DNA of 64,000 nt, from the NCBI GenBank assembly GCA_949825065.1, contig OX463842.1:4925723-4989722 (forward strand). The letters run 5' to 3'. The notes beneath the pieces are model-generated. The model was not told where the DNA came from. It did no database searches and was given only the letters and a program-made list of their open reading frames with translations. This DNA is from Odontocerum albicorne (lineage: Eukaryota; Arthropoda; Insecta; Trichoptera; Odontoceridae). Positions 39,001 through 45,675 of this stretch are shown piece by piece. Positions within the stretch are counted from its first letter, which is position 1, and each line of letters opens with the position of its first letter. The position numbers were made by a program, and so were the translations under genes.

Positions 39001-42000
39001 CCTCGGTATTATAAGAAATTGAAATTAAAACCTCCTCCCACCCTCTAGGTCATAGTTTCCGAAACTTTTTCGCCCCTTAGACCACTTGCCGATTTTTTTG
39101 TTTTCCGTAGACCCCCTGCCTGCCTAATATTGAATTTTCCTAAACTTATTAACTTCAAATGTGTTTTTAACAGCTGACATAGTGCTGTTCACCTTGATAA
39201 AGTTTTTTCTCGAGTGGACAATTGTAAAAAAATAAAAACATAAACAATTTTTATTCATACCTTTATTCAAAAGACACAAAATGCAAGTAAATATTTGGCT
39301 TTGGAACGAAACAAATCAAAACCTAGTAAAATTCTTACATAAAATGAATACACAAATAATACTGTTAATGAGAGGGATGGACCTGATGCTCTGATAGCAA
39401 TGGTTCAATATTTGGCTTCAAATTAGTAAGGTATAGTCTTAAATCTCCACGTTCAGTGATTTGCATTCAATTTCTTTATAGAAGTCTATACTAGGTATTT
39501 TCTATATATAAGTATTATGTACACACAATCTGTGTTAGGTGTAATAAGACATTTACGGGACACCTAAATATTGGTGATGATCTGCTTAGATAGGATCTAA
39601 ATATTGGTGATGATCTGCCTAGATAGGATCTAAATATTGGTGATGATCTGCCTAGATTATGTTGTAATATCTCTTTTGTTTTGTATATTTTGCCTTCAGA
39701 GATAAAATAAAACATTTACTTTACGAGAAGATAACATACGAGTATGTGCAAAAAGGCTGAAATAGATAATTTTTATAAACTAATTAAACTTATCCTTTGA
39801 AATAGCAATATTTTGACTATCTAATTCATTAAGCAAATAAACAAAAAAAATACAAGAATTAAGAAATATTTTTCTAACATTTAGATATGGATTGGATTTG
39901 AATTTTATAAAGCAAAGCTGAGATGAGTATTTTTTACCTTAAGAGCGTATTGACCATCATTTATGAGTGACTTTTTTTTTACCTTAAGGGCTGGGCTGAA
40001 TTTGACATGTTTACAATCCAATTTTACAACATATACCTGAGAGTAGCGCTTGGCTTGCCGACGGATATCCGGAGTAGCAAGTAGATGCCGCTGATGGTTC
40101 AAGCGAGCAGCAAGTAAGCCCACGGCTGGCCTGGGCTCCAGGCAAAGAGGTGGTGCTGTGGCACGTACTAATGCTGCCTCCAGTAATAACCGCTCTTCCC
40201 GTCCCCAAGAACCAGCACGAGCTATCGCATTCACGTCACTTATTATACTCTGAAATAATATGAAAGATGCTCATGAGAATGGATGAGTACAATCATTTAT
40301 TCAACCATTGTATTCTTGTCATTTCAGACGGAGTTTACCAATTTGTGAGCACAGATCTCAATCTCTTACGAACTCTTCCACTTTGACCCAGTCCAGTTCC
40401 AGTCTCCCTTTATACTAATACTTGACCTGCCTACACTGACTCTTTCTGGGGTGAACTACAAGTCTTCCTTCTGAGCATGCCTCGTAAATTCTATGAGGAT
40501 TTTGTTTCTGGTATTCTTATGGACAAAATCCGTTGATTAAATTTTTAATAAATAAAAACAAAATTACTATTTTAAAAAACTTTACTGAATGTAAGTAGAG
40601 GTGTTGTTAAAAATAAATATTAATACACAGTTTTCAATTAATTATATAAATGTTAGATTTATTTGGTAATATGAGATGTGTTTGAAGTTAAAATTAAATA
40701 AACATATAAATTGACTAATTCATATATAATCTGACTAACATATTCAATTTCTAAGGATTTTTGTAAGCTAAAATATTCTTCAGTGTCTAAAATTTTTTGG
40801 ACATAATTGTATTTTTTTTGTATTTAACCTCTAAAGAAGTATGGCCGTACGGTGTACGGCGAGCGATTTTTTACCTCAAGAGAGTATGGACGTACACAGT
40901 ACGTCCGATGTTTTTTTCTCAAATATATGAATTTATCCATAAAACTGACAAGGCTCAAAGGTTTTTATATATTCAATTATTTTGTATATGGCGGCCGAAA
41001 TTACGTTTTTTATATTACTTACAAAATCTCACTCGCTTAGAGGTTCATGTACAAATTAAAGTGATATACTCGTAGATGATAAATCAAGCATCCACCAAAC
41101 AAAACTTACCTTTAATAAAAAATCTAAGATTTTCGAATCCAACAACATGGACCTAAAGCTCCGCAAGCAATTGGTCAAAACATATGTGTGGAGCATTTTG
41201 ATGTATGGTATGCGAGACATGGTGCATAGGCGAAAGAGATCGAAAAAGATTGGAGGCCTTTGAGATGTGGACCAATAGACGGATCCTAAGGATTTCCTGG
41301 AGAGACCACATTACAAATGACGAGGTTCTCAGTAGGATCGAAGAAACCAGGCACCTGTCAAACACCATATCAGAAAGGCGTGCAGAACGGGTGGGTCATA
41401 TGCTGCGACATGAAAATCTCCTGCACAATATACTGGAGGAAATAAATGATTGAGGAATCGATTGGCAGAGGGCGTCCTCGCCGGGAGTATCTGGAGCAAA
41501 TATGCCACGATATGGACTGCACCTCCTATACAGAGCTCAGGAGGATTGCTGAATACCGAGCGGAGTGGAGGAGGAGATGCAGAGCTTTGCTGCTAACCAA
41601 TCCCCAGGATTGAAACTGAAGAAGAAGATGATAAAAGCATATTTAAAGTATTTTTTAATATCATGTTAAAATTTTATTGAAGATAATAAAATATGGTCGA
41701 ACTTGAAAATATGTAATTTGTTGACATACCTGAGTCGTCGGTTTGAGCAAAACATGGTGTGTATCACAGACAAAGCTAGGATAAGCCTGCCTGTAATCTC
41801 TAATTTGAGCAATAATACACCCAGAATAAAACAGACACGAATGCTCCGCTTCCAGGAGATCTAATAACACTATTGGTAATTCCTCATTATCGATATAAGT
41901 CAACAGATCTTCCTCTTCATAAGGCCACCGAGCCGTTTCTAGTAGGGTATCCTCTGTTCGAGAATGTACCTAAAATAAATTATTATTTTATAAGAAATGC

Positions 42001-45000
42001 TTATAAATATACGTTTACAGAGAAGGAAAAGCACAATACAACCTTAACTGTTTAAAAAAACTTACATGCGTAAACCATAACACTATAAAGGACAATGGCT
42101 ATATGAACCACATATATTTTTATTTATTTACAAGACAAGTATAGTAATTGTAGAATTGTAGATGATCTTGCCCTATTCGATGTTTCTGTGAGCGGATTAC
42201 AGCACAGTACCACAAGATTATGTGAAAATTCTTTGCGTCTCGGCTTTCGAGTCAACGCTGGTAAAACAGAATACATGTGCAACGATGCATGTCGGGATGG
42301 AGGCGCCCCGATGATGATTAACGGCAACCGGATCCCCCAGGTGAATAAATTCAGAAACCTGGGTACCACCATCACCTCCAATGGTGATCTCCGGACGGAG
42401 CTGCCCATCCGCATCGGAGCTGAGCGTTCAACAACATGGATAGGATTTGGAAGGCGACTGGATTCAGTGTCACAACAAATACCGCCTGTTTAACGCATGT
42501 GTCATCCCGATCCTCCTATACGGCTGTGAATCTTGGCATCTCACCAAGGCTCAGGAGCGCAAGATACTTAGTTTTAAAAACATGTGTCTCAGGAGGATAT
42601 TGGTAATCAGGTGGTATGACCACATAACAAACGACGCTGTACGCCGGCGCACCCGGCAGGGGTCTGTCGTCTCTGTAATTCGGGAGAGGCGATAGTCCTG
42701 ACTGGGACATGTTCTGAGAATGCCCGATGATAGTTGGCCGAGGAGAGTGCTGTTTTTCTGTCCATTGGGGTTCCGACGGCCTGGAAGACCCTCTCTTACG
42801 GTGTACCGTTCCTATGACAAGGAAGTCAGAGCATTAGGAATGTCGTGGAGGGAGATTACCAATACCGCTCAAAACCGCTCTGAATGGAGAAGACTGGTGG
42901 CCTACCTATGCTCCCTTGTGGAGCTTTAAAGGAAGGGTGAAAATAAAAACAGTTAATTCAAATCAATTTATATGGATCTGGGTTTGATGGCTTTCATTTC
43001 TTGTATTTTATATATAATATAAAAGATGCAACAGGAGGACTACAGTTACCGTTGCTTTCCAACGTAAGAAGATTTTAAATAGATGGAAAGGAATCATCAA
43101 GAGATATAGTGGGAGTATAATACCTTGCAATGGGCGATAGGACTAGAAAGGATAATAGAACATCATTTCTTATTTTTATTAAATAATTTTAACCTTAGCA
43201 TAACTATGGATAAAGGAACCTTCTTAACGTGTTCTCCGCGGGGAGTACAAACGCCTGTGATCTGACGACAATCCAAGTTTCAAATCACAAATACTTAAAA
43301 AAAATGACACAAAACCGGAATAAAAATTGATCTAAAATTTAAAATAATCTTTATTCTAGCGACATCTCTGAAAACCTTGTCAAATAATATATTAGTTTAT
43401 GAGATATTGTTGAATAAACAGAGCGCCGAATTTTTTTGGTTTCTCAATATTTCCAGCATTAACGACCTGTCACGCGGATCGAGTCCTGCGATGAGTCTCT
43501 CTTACGTAAATAAACATTACTAAGTCTCTCTTACGTAAATAAACATTACTAGTGCTATATGCATTTGATTGGGTGAGTGTCATGAAGCATTGATTTGATC
43601 GTAGCATTCCTTTGTTTATTTTACGTAATGTTTAGTTTATCTCCTTTATTTAATGAGTCTCCTTAAGAGTAATGACTATTATTTATTATCAGAAAATTAC
43701 TTAAGTGTCATGTTTACTTGGTGTTGTAATCAAATATCAGTGGTTCTAAACAAAATATGTGTTTAAACTTAGAAATTAAAAAACGCTGAAATTGTGTCGC
43801 ACACAGGATTCGTGGAATTTGATTTTTAACGCGGTGAACAGGTTAATAATAAGAAATCATTCAAAGTCTTATTTAGTAAACCAACTCACATCAATGACAC
43901 ATTATTTTAACTTTGGTTCATTTTATTGGGAATCAAACCCAAGAATCCAATAAATGAATAAAATAACATCTTAGCAAATATTTTTAGAAAGAAATTAATG
44001 CATGGATATTTTAAGTAAGGTGAAGAAAGGAGCTTTAAGATGGTTTGGACAAATGTAGAGAATGAATTATGAAAAAATGATTAAGCGAATATACAAGTCA
44101 GAAGTGCAAGGTGTGCGTGGAAAAAGTAGATCAAGGAAAACGTGGCTAGACGAAATGGACCAGATTTTCAAAGAAGATAAAGTGAGAAGTATGAATAATA
44201 GAAGATTGTAGGTGATGAGATGTATGAATATGGAAGAGGCAAAATATGTGTTTGGATAGAAAAGTTTGGAGATCTGTTACCCCCGCTAGAGGCACGGTGT
44301 GATGATATGTATGTATGTAGAGTATAAAGGACATTTGCACAATATTTATAATATTGATCCAGTTGTTAACTATGACTTTTTTGTTAATTAATTAATAATA
44401 AATTATGATTATTATTTTTAAATAAGTTAATAAATAAAGAAACAAAATAATACTTACACTTCCCGAACCATCATTTGGAGGAGAGAGCATTTGAGTATCA
44501 CCATTTACTTTAAGAGATATCGAGTAACCCTTATTCCCAGGGTACAAATTAATTATCAATACATTCAAATTCACACGAGTTAATAGTTTTTCTAATAAAT
44601 AAGAATTTAACTTTAGCCCTTGCTGTAAATAAAATAAAAAAATTATATTAAAAATGAAAATTTTAAACAAGACACGTTTTGATATTTCAAATTAATTAAG
44701 AACTCCTGAAACATAATTGATAATGAATAATGTTATCATCATAACTATGTTGATTATATAGAATCAATATAATAAAAGTTTACAATAATGTTTATTTGAA
44801 GCTAAGAAAAAACTAAAACAAAAAGGTTTGGTGTTGACTGCTTAAAAAAACATATTTTATTTCTTGAGGTGTTTTTTGTCAAACAAACCTTTACATAATT
44901 TATTTGGGTACTTAGAAATAAAAATATTGTGCAACTATAATGGTTCCTGTGCAAAATACATAGTTTGAACAATATTTTGAGTATTCTATGAATGAATTGC

Positions 45001-45675
45001 AAGTTTTTAAAAGTATTATTGTATTTCTTAAATGAAAATATGATAAGTTTAACAGATTTATTTTATTTCAGATCACATATCAAAACTTAATAAATGTGTT
45101 TTCATAACTAATTATTTTTATCAACGAACAAATTAAAACATAACTTCTTGTATGAATATAAAATAACGGTGAAAAAAGTGTATAAACAAAAGGAAACTTA
45201 CATAATTTGATTGTAATGTTTCGTCTGAACTGAGTTCCTCATATAATTCTCGTAATTTCTCATGAATATTAAATTTTACAGGTTTCTTAACAGGACTCAA
45301 GCTCTGCGAGGAGCGTTCCCGTTTCCCTGGAGAGAAGCCATGAGTGGAATACTGATCTATGGGCCGCTTTCGTTCGAAGCTACCCACATAGGACTGGTCA
45401 CCTGCCCAACAACTGGCATTATTGTGATCAATCGAGGCATCACTTTCTAAATCAAAACTAAACTCTAGAGGATTAGAACTCGATCTAGCTTTTTTAAGTA
45501 TTTCCTAAAAGAAAAGATAAATAATAAGAAAAATATCACAAAACACAGGTTAGATGTCAAGTGCACACAAATGTCATAGCACTATTTAAGTTTTTGCGTA
45601 AATTGAGAATAAGATAACACATAAACTGCAATTGATTACCTCTGCTTCAGCAGCTGCGGAAACTAGGCCATTCAT
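14975..45675 (-). CDS. Spt20: SPT20 homologue, SAGA complex subunit (15 coding exons)
   Basis: Fifteen exons, listed separately below, join with GT/AG borders and matching phases into 3489 nt (1162 aa). Family knowledge: SPT20 is a structural subunit of the nuclear SAGA histone acetyltransferase coactivator and helps dock Tra1/TRRAP. What I see: the N-terminal half (residues ~100-530) carries the SPT20 segments, namely NLYPGNKGYS, an acidic EELPIVLLDLLE block followed by IAQIRDYRQ, and FLLGTRTHANRYIQQF. The C-terminal half (residues ~531-1162) is low-complexity, rich in Q, A, P, S and N, as expected of a disordered activator tail, and is longer than in the human protein. Introns 1-6 are phase 0; later ones are mixed. 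The introns, up to about 5 kb, are packed with transposons. Transcript ends are not visible. The identity is by recall of the family, not by search. Confidence 0.88.
15330..15880 (+). mobile_element. RTE-like LINE relic
   Basis: Broken frames keep recognisable pieces: IDAFKMRCRRNMLRC, RVLRFFGNIA and the C-terminal region around 15690-15830. In the 3'-side of Spt20 intron 14. Many stops and frameshifts, so old. Confidence 0.6.
16368..16532 (+). other. Unrecognised open segment with an acceptor-like boundary
   Basis: After AAAATGTTGCAG the plus strand stays open for about 53 codons (FSSLEFVCNQLRHVEEEDTS, later SFDGVPVTAKD) to a TAA. The composition looks protein-like but I recognise no family. 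It could be a captured exon or chance. Confidence 0.25.
16650..17922 (+). mobile_element. Full-length but decayed mariner
   Basis: 1273 bp, TA flanks, ends TTAGGTAAAGCG and TAAGGTAAAGCG (imperfect over about 25 bp). In Spt20 intron 14. Carries the pseudogene described next. Confidence 0.85.
16816..17840 (+). pseudogene. mariner transposase pseudogene
   Basis: Starts at ATG 16816. The N-terminal helix-turn-helix half is open to a TAA at 17200-17202. The next part carries IVTGDEKWVLY (first Asp). At about 17555 a missing base breaks the HDNARPH motif (CATGATATGCAAGACC). Further on, in another frame, come PDIAPSDYHLF (third Asp), a TAG, and the end NGNY-stop. Otherwise colinear with an intact mariner transposase of about 340 aa. 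Confidence 0.88.
17976..18089 (-). CDS. Spt20: Spt20 coding exon 14
   Basis: 114 nt, two bases complete Thr, phase 1 out (G|GTCAGT). Encodes LMASGVKAGTPLQLVQRPR and a proline/basic end. The frame continues in exon 15. Confidence 0.75.
18226..18862 (-). mobile_element. piggyBac-like MITE, family P1, copy 2 (inverted)
   Basis: 637 bp with TTAA ends, reverse complement of the element at 3456-4094 with few differences. In Spt20 intron 13. Confidence 0.82.
19065..19916. mobile_element. hAT-like nonautonomous element
   Basis: Ends CAAGGGCGGCTCGT / ACGAGCCGCCCCTG flanked by TATATAGG and TATATAGA, an 8-bp duplication with one change. 852 bp, AT-rich, no transposase. Confidence 0.68.
19995..20505 (-). 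mobile_element. LINE relic, (TATG)n-tailed family
   Basis: Minus strand encodes VEEFCYL-x-IIFSDYGKVKRD and, further on, LRKMKKSTPRWFGYTERINVERI, with frame breaks between. The second segment matches relics at 22590-22860, 44010-44330 and 54400-54560. Confidence 0.6.
20591..20729 (-). CDS. Spt20: Spt20 coding exon 13
   Basis: 139 nt, phase 0 in, phase 1 out, ideal GTGAGT donor. Encodes a hydrophobic/serine/proline stretch (VQIPGLSQPISLSL, LLVSVPVSSQ). Confidence 0.78.
21348..22114 (-). mobile_element. Tigger/pogo-like element, deletion derivative
   Basis: 767 bp, TA flanks (21346-21347, 22115-22116), perfect 22-bp inverted ends beginning CAGTGAAACCCCGTTTTTAC. In Spt20 intron 12. Retains only the DNA-binding start of a transposase. 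Confidence 0.82.
21453..21638 (-). CDS. Solitary CENP-B/psq-type helix-turn-helix peptide (Tigger N terminus)
   Basis: 61 aa: MSKQRKTLSIQEKREILEKV, then a second helix pair SLARDLGIPITTLATIIKN, the N-terminal helix-turn-helix of pogo/Tigger transposases, ending in VKSFPICVII-stop. The DDE domain is absent. If expressed it could bind element ends without cutting. Confidence 0.7.
   Translation of the reverse strand: MSKQRKTLSIQEKREILEKVNKHYCSRVSLARDLGIPITTLATIIKNRESIVKSFPICVII
22225..22496 (-). CDS. Spt20: Spt20 coding exon 12
   Basis: 272 nt, completes an Ala codon from exon 11, then 90 codons to GTATGA. S/N/A-rich with an ILNLLNSAPAAMTNSS segment and an ALLERLMAPP helix that may be a short interaction motif. 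Confidence 0.82.
22590..22861 (+). mobile_element. LINE relic, (TATG)n-tailed family
   Basis: Encodes KRIHVVTTYDRIQNKVIRDE, then KSTLRWFGHAEQINEER and, after a stop, GRPRKLWLDQVKR. It is truncated exactly where the mariner fragment begins. Confidence 0.6.
22862..23191 (+). pseudogene. mariner 3' fragment
   Basis: Encodes LPHPPYFPDIAPSDYWLFR (third catalytic Asp), then RDGIRKLPERWEKVVASDGQ and YFN-stop, followed by a mariner-like right end. The 5' two thirds are absent. In Spt20 intron 11. Confidence 0.75.
23242..24232 (-). CDS. Spt20: Spt20 coding exon 11, glutamine-rich with heptapeptide repeats
   Basis: 991 nt, the largest exon, phase 0 in and phase 1 out (CAG|GTTTGT), residues 627-957. 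It is about one third glutamine. Its middle (23370-23765) encodes some 17 tandem heptapeptides of the form (V/I)-(N/S/T)-(L/I)-Q-G-Q-(T/P), coded by a 21-bp repeat. Such a tract is expected to be disordered or self-associating. The frame stays open throughout, with no internal stop. Confidence 0.85.
24650..24735 (-). repeat. tRNA-like SINE head
   Basis: Minus strand has an A box TGGTCTAATTGG and a B-box-like GAGTATGATTCC at tRNA-like spacing. A trailing SINE body is not clear. Confidence 0.4.
24838..24945 (-). repeat. Single arm of the inverted-repeat family with hammerhead-like core
   Basis: Same sequence as the arms at 8.75 and 9.27 kb (TGTAATTTATTT, then AACGGTATAACCCTACCGG). The core CTGAAGA..GAAACCGGTA is intact on the minus strand at 24895-24926. 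In Spt20 intron 10. Confidence 0.6.
25258..25700 (+). mobile_element. RTE-like LINE 3' end, second copy
   Basis: Over 90% identical by eye to 1897-2377, starting GGGCTGCCTGAGAGATG and ending in a GAAGAAGA tail. A 22-bp deletion relative to the first copy removes CTCTACATGCTATTGCTGAG and neighbouring bases near 25418. In Spt20 intron 10, close to exon 10. Confidence 0.78.
25726..25936 (-). CDS. Spt20: Spt20 coding exon 10
   Basis: 211 nt; one base completes the exon 9 codon, then 70 codons to GTGAGG. GC-rich and strongly A/P/G-biased (GGGKAAPPSASPSAPAAPPG). The composition contrasts with the AT-rich surroundings. An RTE LINE 3' end lies immediately downstream in the next intron (25258-25700). 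Confidence 0.8.
26035..26380. repeat. Three-copy tandem repeat, about 120-bp unit
   Basis: TGAGGTAGAATCTCATCTTG..AGACAGGCTCCTAATAAG..TCAGAAGCATTCCAGATG occurs three times (near 26040, 26167, 26291) with AT-rich linkers of varying length. In intron 9. Confidence 0.8.
26481..26953. repeat. Inverted-repeat element with about 93-bp arms
   Basis: Arms 26481-26574 and 26861-26953 are near-perfect reverse complements (ending ACAACCGGTTTCGAA). About 286 bp of unrelated sequence lies between. The left side continues into a hammerhead-like core; the right side does not. Confidence 0.78.
26535..26606 (-). ncRNA. Hammerhead-ribozyme-like motif, best-formed copy
   Basis: Minus strand: CTGACGA, T, a perfect 6-bp stem GAAGAC/GTCTTC with loop GGTG, then GAAA, ACCGGT, T. 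Upstream GTTTAT and downstream ATAAAC can pair over 6 bp as distal stem I, with AC/GT next to the core and an internal loop between, the layout of type I hammerheads of Penelope-like elements. The extra U after CUGACGA and U at the expected cleavage site are unusual. Confidence 0.45.
27036..27112 (-). CDS. Spt20: Spt20 coding exon 9
   Basis: 77 nt, phase 0 in, phase 2 out (AAG|GTACTT). It encodes GHQQLAMQARAQGIAAAGTP, beginning the Q/A-rich tail. The exon sits 59 bp below an inverted-repeat element arm. Confidence 0.78.
27320..28566 (-). mobile_element. mariner element, full length, decayed
   Basis: 1247 bp with TA flanks and inverted ends TCAGGTCTGTAAATATGAAA. Minus-strand transposase pseudogene inside. 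In Spt20 intron 8. Confidence 0.86.
27415..28393 (-). pseudogene. mariner transposase pseudogene
   Basis: Begins MSVFVPENCDSRTALIFCYH at 28393. The helix-turn-helix region is frame-broken near 28260, an intact stretch at 27797-28063 has WVPHELNERQQ and IVTGDEKWIYF (first Asp), then several frameshifts. HPITTYLHL-like and SPDLAPSDHYIF-like segments show the third Asp region in shifted frames. The C-terminal residues can still be followed to about 27415. Confidence 0.82.
28977..31726 (-). mobile_element. TTAA-flanked DDE transposon, Kolobok/Mutator-like
   Basis: 2750 bp with perfect 19-bp inverted ends GGGGGTATTCTAGTGTAGA, flanked by TTAA on both sides. One transposase gene on the minus strand. 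The superfamily is inferred from TTAA duplications plus the catalytic motifs; Kolobok is the best fit, and the protein is of the kind often named 'Mutator-like transposase domain' in arthropods. Confidence 0.75.
29677..31282 (-). pseudogene. Kolobok/Mutator-like transposase with two frameshifts
   Basis: The longest open part is 423 codons (31244-29973). It has CSTC and CEC pairs (residues 63-90) that may bind zinc, SGDGTW with the first Asp (191), CQGC..CTINH (226-258), IGDGD with the second Asp (291) and the CVGH motif (317-320). A frame change near 30000 leads into the second part, with TQNNNESLN giving the catalytic Glu, ending at 29677. A likely lost A in an A-run at about 31233 separates the probable start (ATG 31282, MDRKSSKF) from the body. 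The intact protein would be about 545 aa. Only two lesions suggest fairly recent death. Confidence 0.72.
32000..32050 (+). repeat. SINE tail fragment
   Basis: AAAACCAGACTGGAA..AAGAAATC matches the segment at 53112-53155 that follows a tRNA-like head on the other strand. Confidence 0.4.
32168..32307 (-). CDS. Spt20: Spt20 coding exon 8
   Basis: 140 nt; two bases complete the Gly begun in exon 7, then 46 codons to a GTAAGAA donor in phase 0. It encodes TRTHANRYIQQFTEIFTEEG and a basic-to-polar end. This is the last exon with clear family similarity. It lies just beyond the Kolobok-like insertion in the next intron. Confidence 0.85.
32369..32867. mobile_element. Probable MITE
   Basis: Ends AAGGCCGAGGCTACACC and TAGGCCTCGGCCACACA (inverted, about 13 of 17 matching), about 500 bp. 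Target duplication not clear. Between Spt20 exons 7 and 8. Confidence 0.45.
33185..34458 (+). mobile_element. mariner element with perfect ends
   Basis: 1274 bp between TA sites with about 33-bp inverted ends beginning TTGGGTTGATGCAAAAGTTA. One open transposase frame. Lies in Spt20 intron 7 on the strand opposite the gene. Confidence 0.92.
33364..34383 (+). CDS. mariner transposase with altered catalytic spacing
   Basis: 339 aa from the ATG at 33364, which follows the pattern of other mariner starts. N-terminal helix-turn-helix domains (VRRWFTKFRSGDFSLIDKPR), linker WIPHQLSAAN, first Asp in VTGDEKWVVY, second in HHDNARPH, third in PYSPDLAPSDFHLF. Between the second and third Asp there are only 31 residues instead of 34, because a segment IKHPPYS is present twice (nt 34131-34171) and the usual helix before it is gone. 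Open frame, but the change may have disabled catalysis. Confidence 0.88.
   Translation: MSVDKVHLRHCLLYEFRKDNTASVATKNICEVYGADVIKVRQVRRWFTKFRSGDFSLIDKPRTGRPLKSDDDKLKVIIDTNLRLTTREIGSMMGVNQTTVLRHLKRMRMVSRYDVWIPHQLSAANLLDRVSACVALSARQKHEPFLHRLVTGDEKWVVYNNVTRKRHWAIPGQAPLTTSKAEIHQKKVMLCLWWDCKGIVYFELLERNQTITAERYCQQLSKLNIALQKDRPELVNRKGVVFHHDNARPHVAMMTIKHPPYSVIKHQPYSPDLAPSDFHLFRSLQNFLNDKKFDTIEQVKTSLTTFFASKSTEFYTNGINKLIERWEKVIKTDGNYIID
34920..35120. repeat. AT-rich tandem repeat, about 80-bp unit
   Basis: CAAACACAGATAATACATTA and its AATAATAAATAAAT neighbours recur three times. In Spt20 intron 7. Confidence 0.75.
35383..36017 (+). mobile_element. piggyBac-like MITE, family P1, copy 3
   Basis: 635 bp with TTAA ends (CCTTTCCTTCCC / GGGAAGGA). 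It differs from copy 1 in the middle third (35690-35810). Confidence 0.8.
36163..36484 (-). CDS. Spt20: Spt20 coding exon 7
   Basis: 322 nt, entering in phase 0 and leaving in phase 1. The donor is taken as G|GTATGA because joining to exon 8 then gives RFLLG-TRTHANRYIQQF, equivalent to the family's 'WFIIGSKTDAERVVNQY' region. It encodes LLEEYVLEAER and FHVRLSVLQRPANQEYLGELY. The acceptor (TTTGAAG) has a poor pyrimidine tract, the weakest splice signal in the gene. Confidence 0.83.
36485..37635. other. Spt20 intron 6
   Basis: AT-rich. No gene or recognisable mobile element. Confidence 0.45.
37636..37806 (-). CDS. Spt20: Spt20 coding exon 6
   Basis: 57 codons (residues 320-376), phase 0, GTAACT donor. 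It is basic and proline-rich (VAVNRKRRLDQ, GLGLLDTITKQRVRAAA, PPRPSFKYPKK), lying between the catalytically inert SPT20 core segments; the LLD-x5-R pattern agrees with the family. Confidence 0.85.
38100..38965 (+). pseudogene. IS630/Tc1-type transposase relic
   Basis: Fragments in several frames, in order: LHKVGRSASVIFNIF, LFSDEKNITVEEFYNKQNNR (first Asp region), VYQETVLKAIVKPLNTILF, HWMFQQDTALAHKVKITQQW (second Asp region). Resembles the Tc1-like branch rather than the mariners elsewhere in the window. In Spt20 intron 5. Confidence 0.6.
39567..39656. repeat. 33-bp tandem repeat, three units
   Basis: ATCTAAATATTGGTGATGAT followed by CTGC(C/T)TAGATAGG, three nearly identical units. Confidence 0.85.
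40037..40249 (-). CDS. Spt20: Spt20 coding exon 5
   Basis: 71 codons (residues 249-319), phase 0, GTATAT donor. It encodes SDVNAIA, then REERLLLEAALV and APPLCLEPRPAV, matching the family's 'LLLES..LATAEPLCLDPS' segment, and ends in RQAKRYSQ. Confidence 0.9.
40824..41047. mobile_element. piggyBac-like MITE, family P4
   Basis: Left TTAACCTCTAAAG, right CTTAGAGGTTCA (target now TTAA/TTCA), about 224 bp. Two tandem subterminal hairpins, GCCGTAC-GGT-GTACGGC and GGACGTAC-ACA-GTACGTCC. In Spt20 intron 4. Confidence 0.55.
41100..41628 (+). mobile_element. RTE-like LINE 3' end
   Basis: Encodes LRKQLVKTYVWSILMYG (with a frame break), KRLEAFEMWTNRRILRISWR, RAERVGHMLRHENLLHNIL and the C-terminal end around 41480-41600, closing in a GAAGAAGAAGATGA tail. 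Confidence 0.72.
41730..41969 (-). CDS. Spt20: Spt20 coding exon 4 (SPT20 core)
   Basis: 80 codons (residues 169-248), phase 0, GTATGT donor. It encodes the acidic YEEEDLLTYIDNEELP segment, LLDLLE, CIIAQIRDYRQ and HHVLLKPTTQ, in the order found in SPT20 proteins. Confidence 0.92.
42150..42930 (+). mobile_element. LINE reverse transcriptase relic
   Basis: Starts at the RT active-site region (VDDLALFDVSVSG, from YADD), then LGFRVNAGKTEYM, a frame break near 42450, IPILLYGCESWHLTKAQERK, and a C-terminal GRPSLTVYRSYDKEVRALGM-like end. In Spt20 intron 3. Confidence 0.75.
43224..43846. mobile_element. piggyBac-like MITE, family P3, long copy
   Basis: TTAA ends; termini ACGTGTTCTCCGCGGGGAG and CGCGGTGAACAGG. 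623 bp. An internal 34-bp duplication (AGTCTCTCTTACGTAAATAA) lies at 43492-43552. Confidence 0.78.
44010..44330 (+). mobile_element. LINE relic, (TATG)n-tailed family
   Basis: Encodes KVKKGALRWFGQ and, in broken frames, SRSRKTWLDEMDQIFKEDKV and a C-terminal end, finishing GATGATATGTATGTATGTA. In Spt20 intron 3. Confidence 0.62.
44458..44622 (-). CDS. Spt20: Spt20 coding exon 3 (SPT20 core)
   Basis: 55 codons (residues 114-168), phase 0, GTAAGTA donor. It contains LNSYLLEKLL followed by LIINLYPGNKGYSISL, the most diagnostic part of the SPT20 family, then a polar S-P-P-N-D-G-S-G-S linker that continues in exon 4. Confidence 0.9.
45202..45504 (-). CDS. Spt20: Spt20 coding exon 2
   Basis: 101 codons (residues 13-113), phase 0 at both ends, with a TTTTAG acceptor and a perfect GTAAGT donor. 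It encodes a serine-rich stretch, a basic KRPID/GKRERSS segment, then KLRELYEEL, the helix that precedes the SPT20 core in the family. Confidence 0.85.
45640..45675 (-). CDS. Spt20: Spt20 coding exon 1 (start codon)
   Basis: ATG at 45675 in an AACAAAATG context, then 12 codons (MNGLVSAAAEAE), ending at a GTAATC donor (phase 0). Joining to exon 2 keeps the frame and gives a short alpha-helical N terminus ending in E-E-I-L-K-K. The start is chosen because it is the only ATG that connects in frame to exon 2; a further 5' non-coding exon cannot be excluded. Confidence 0.75.
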
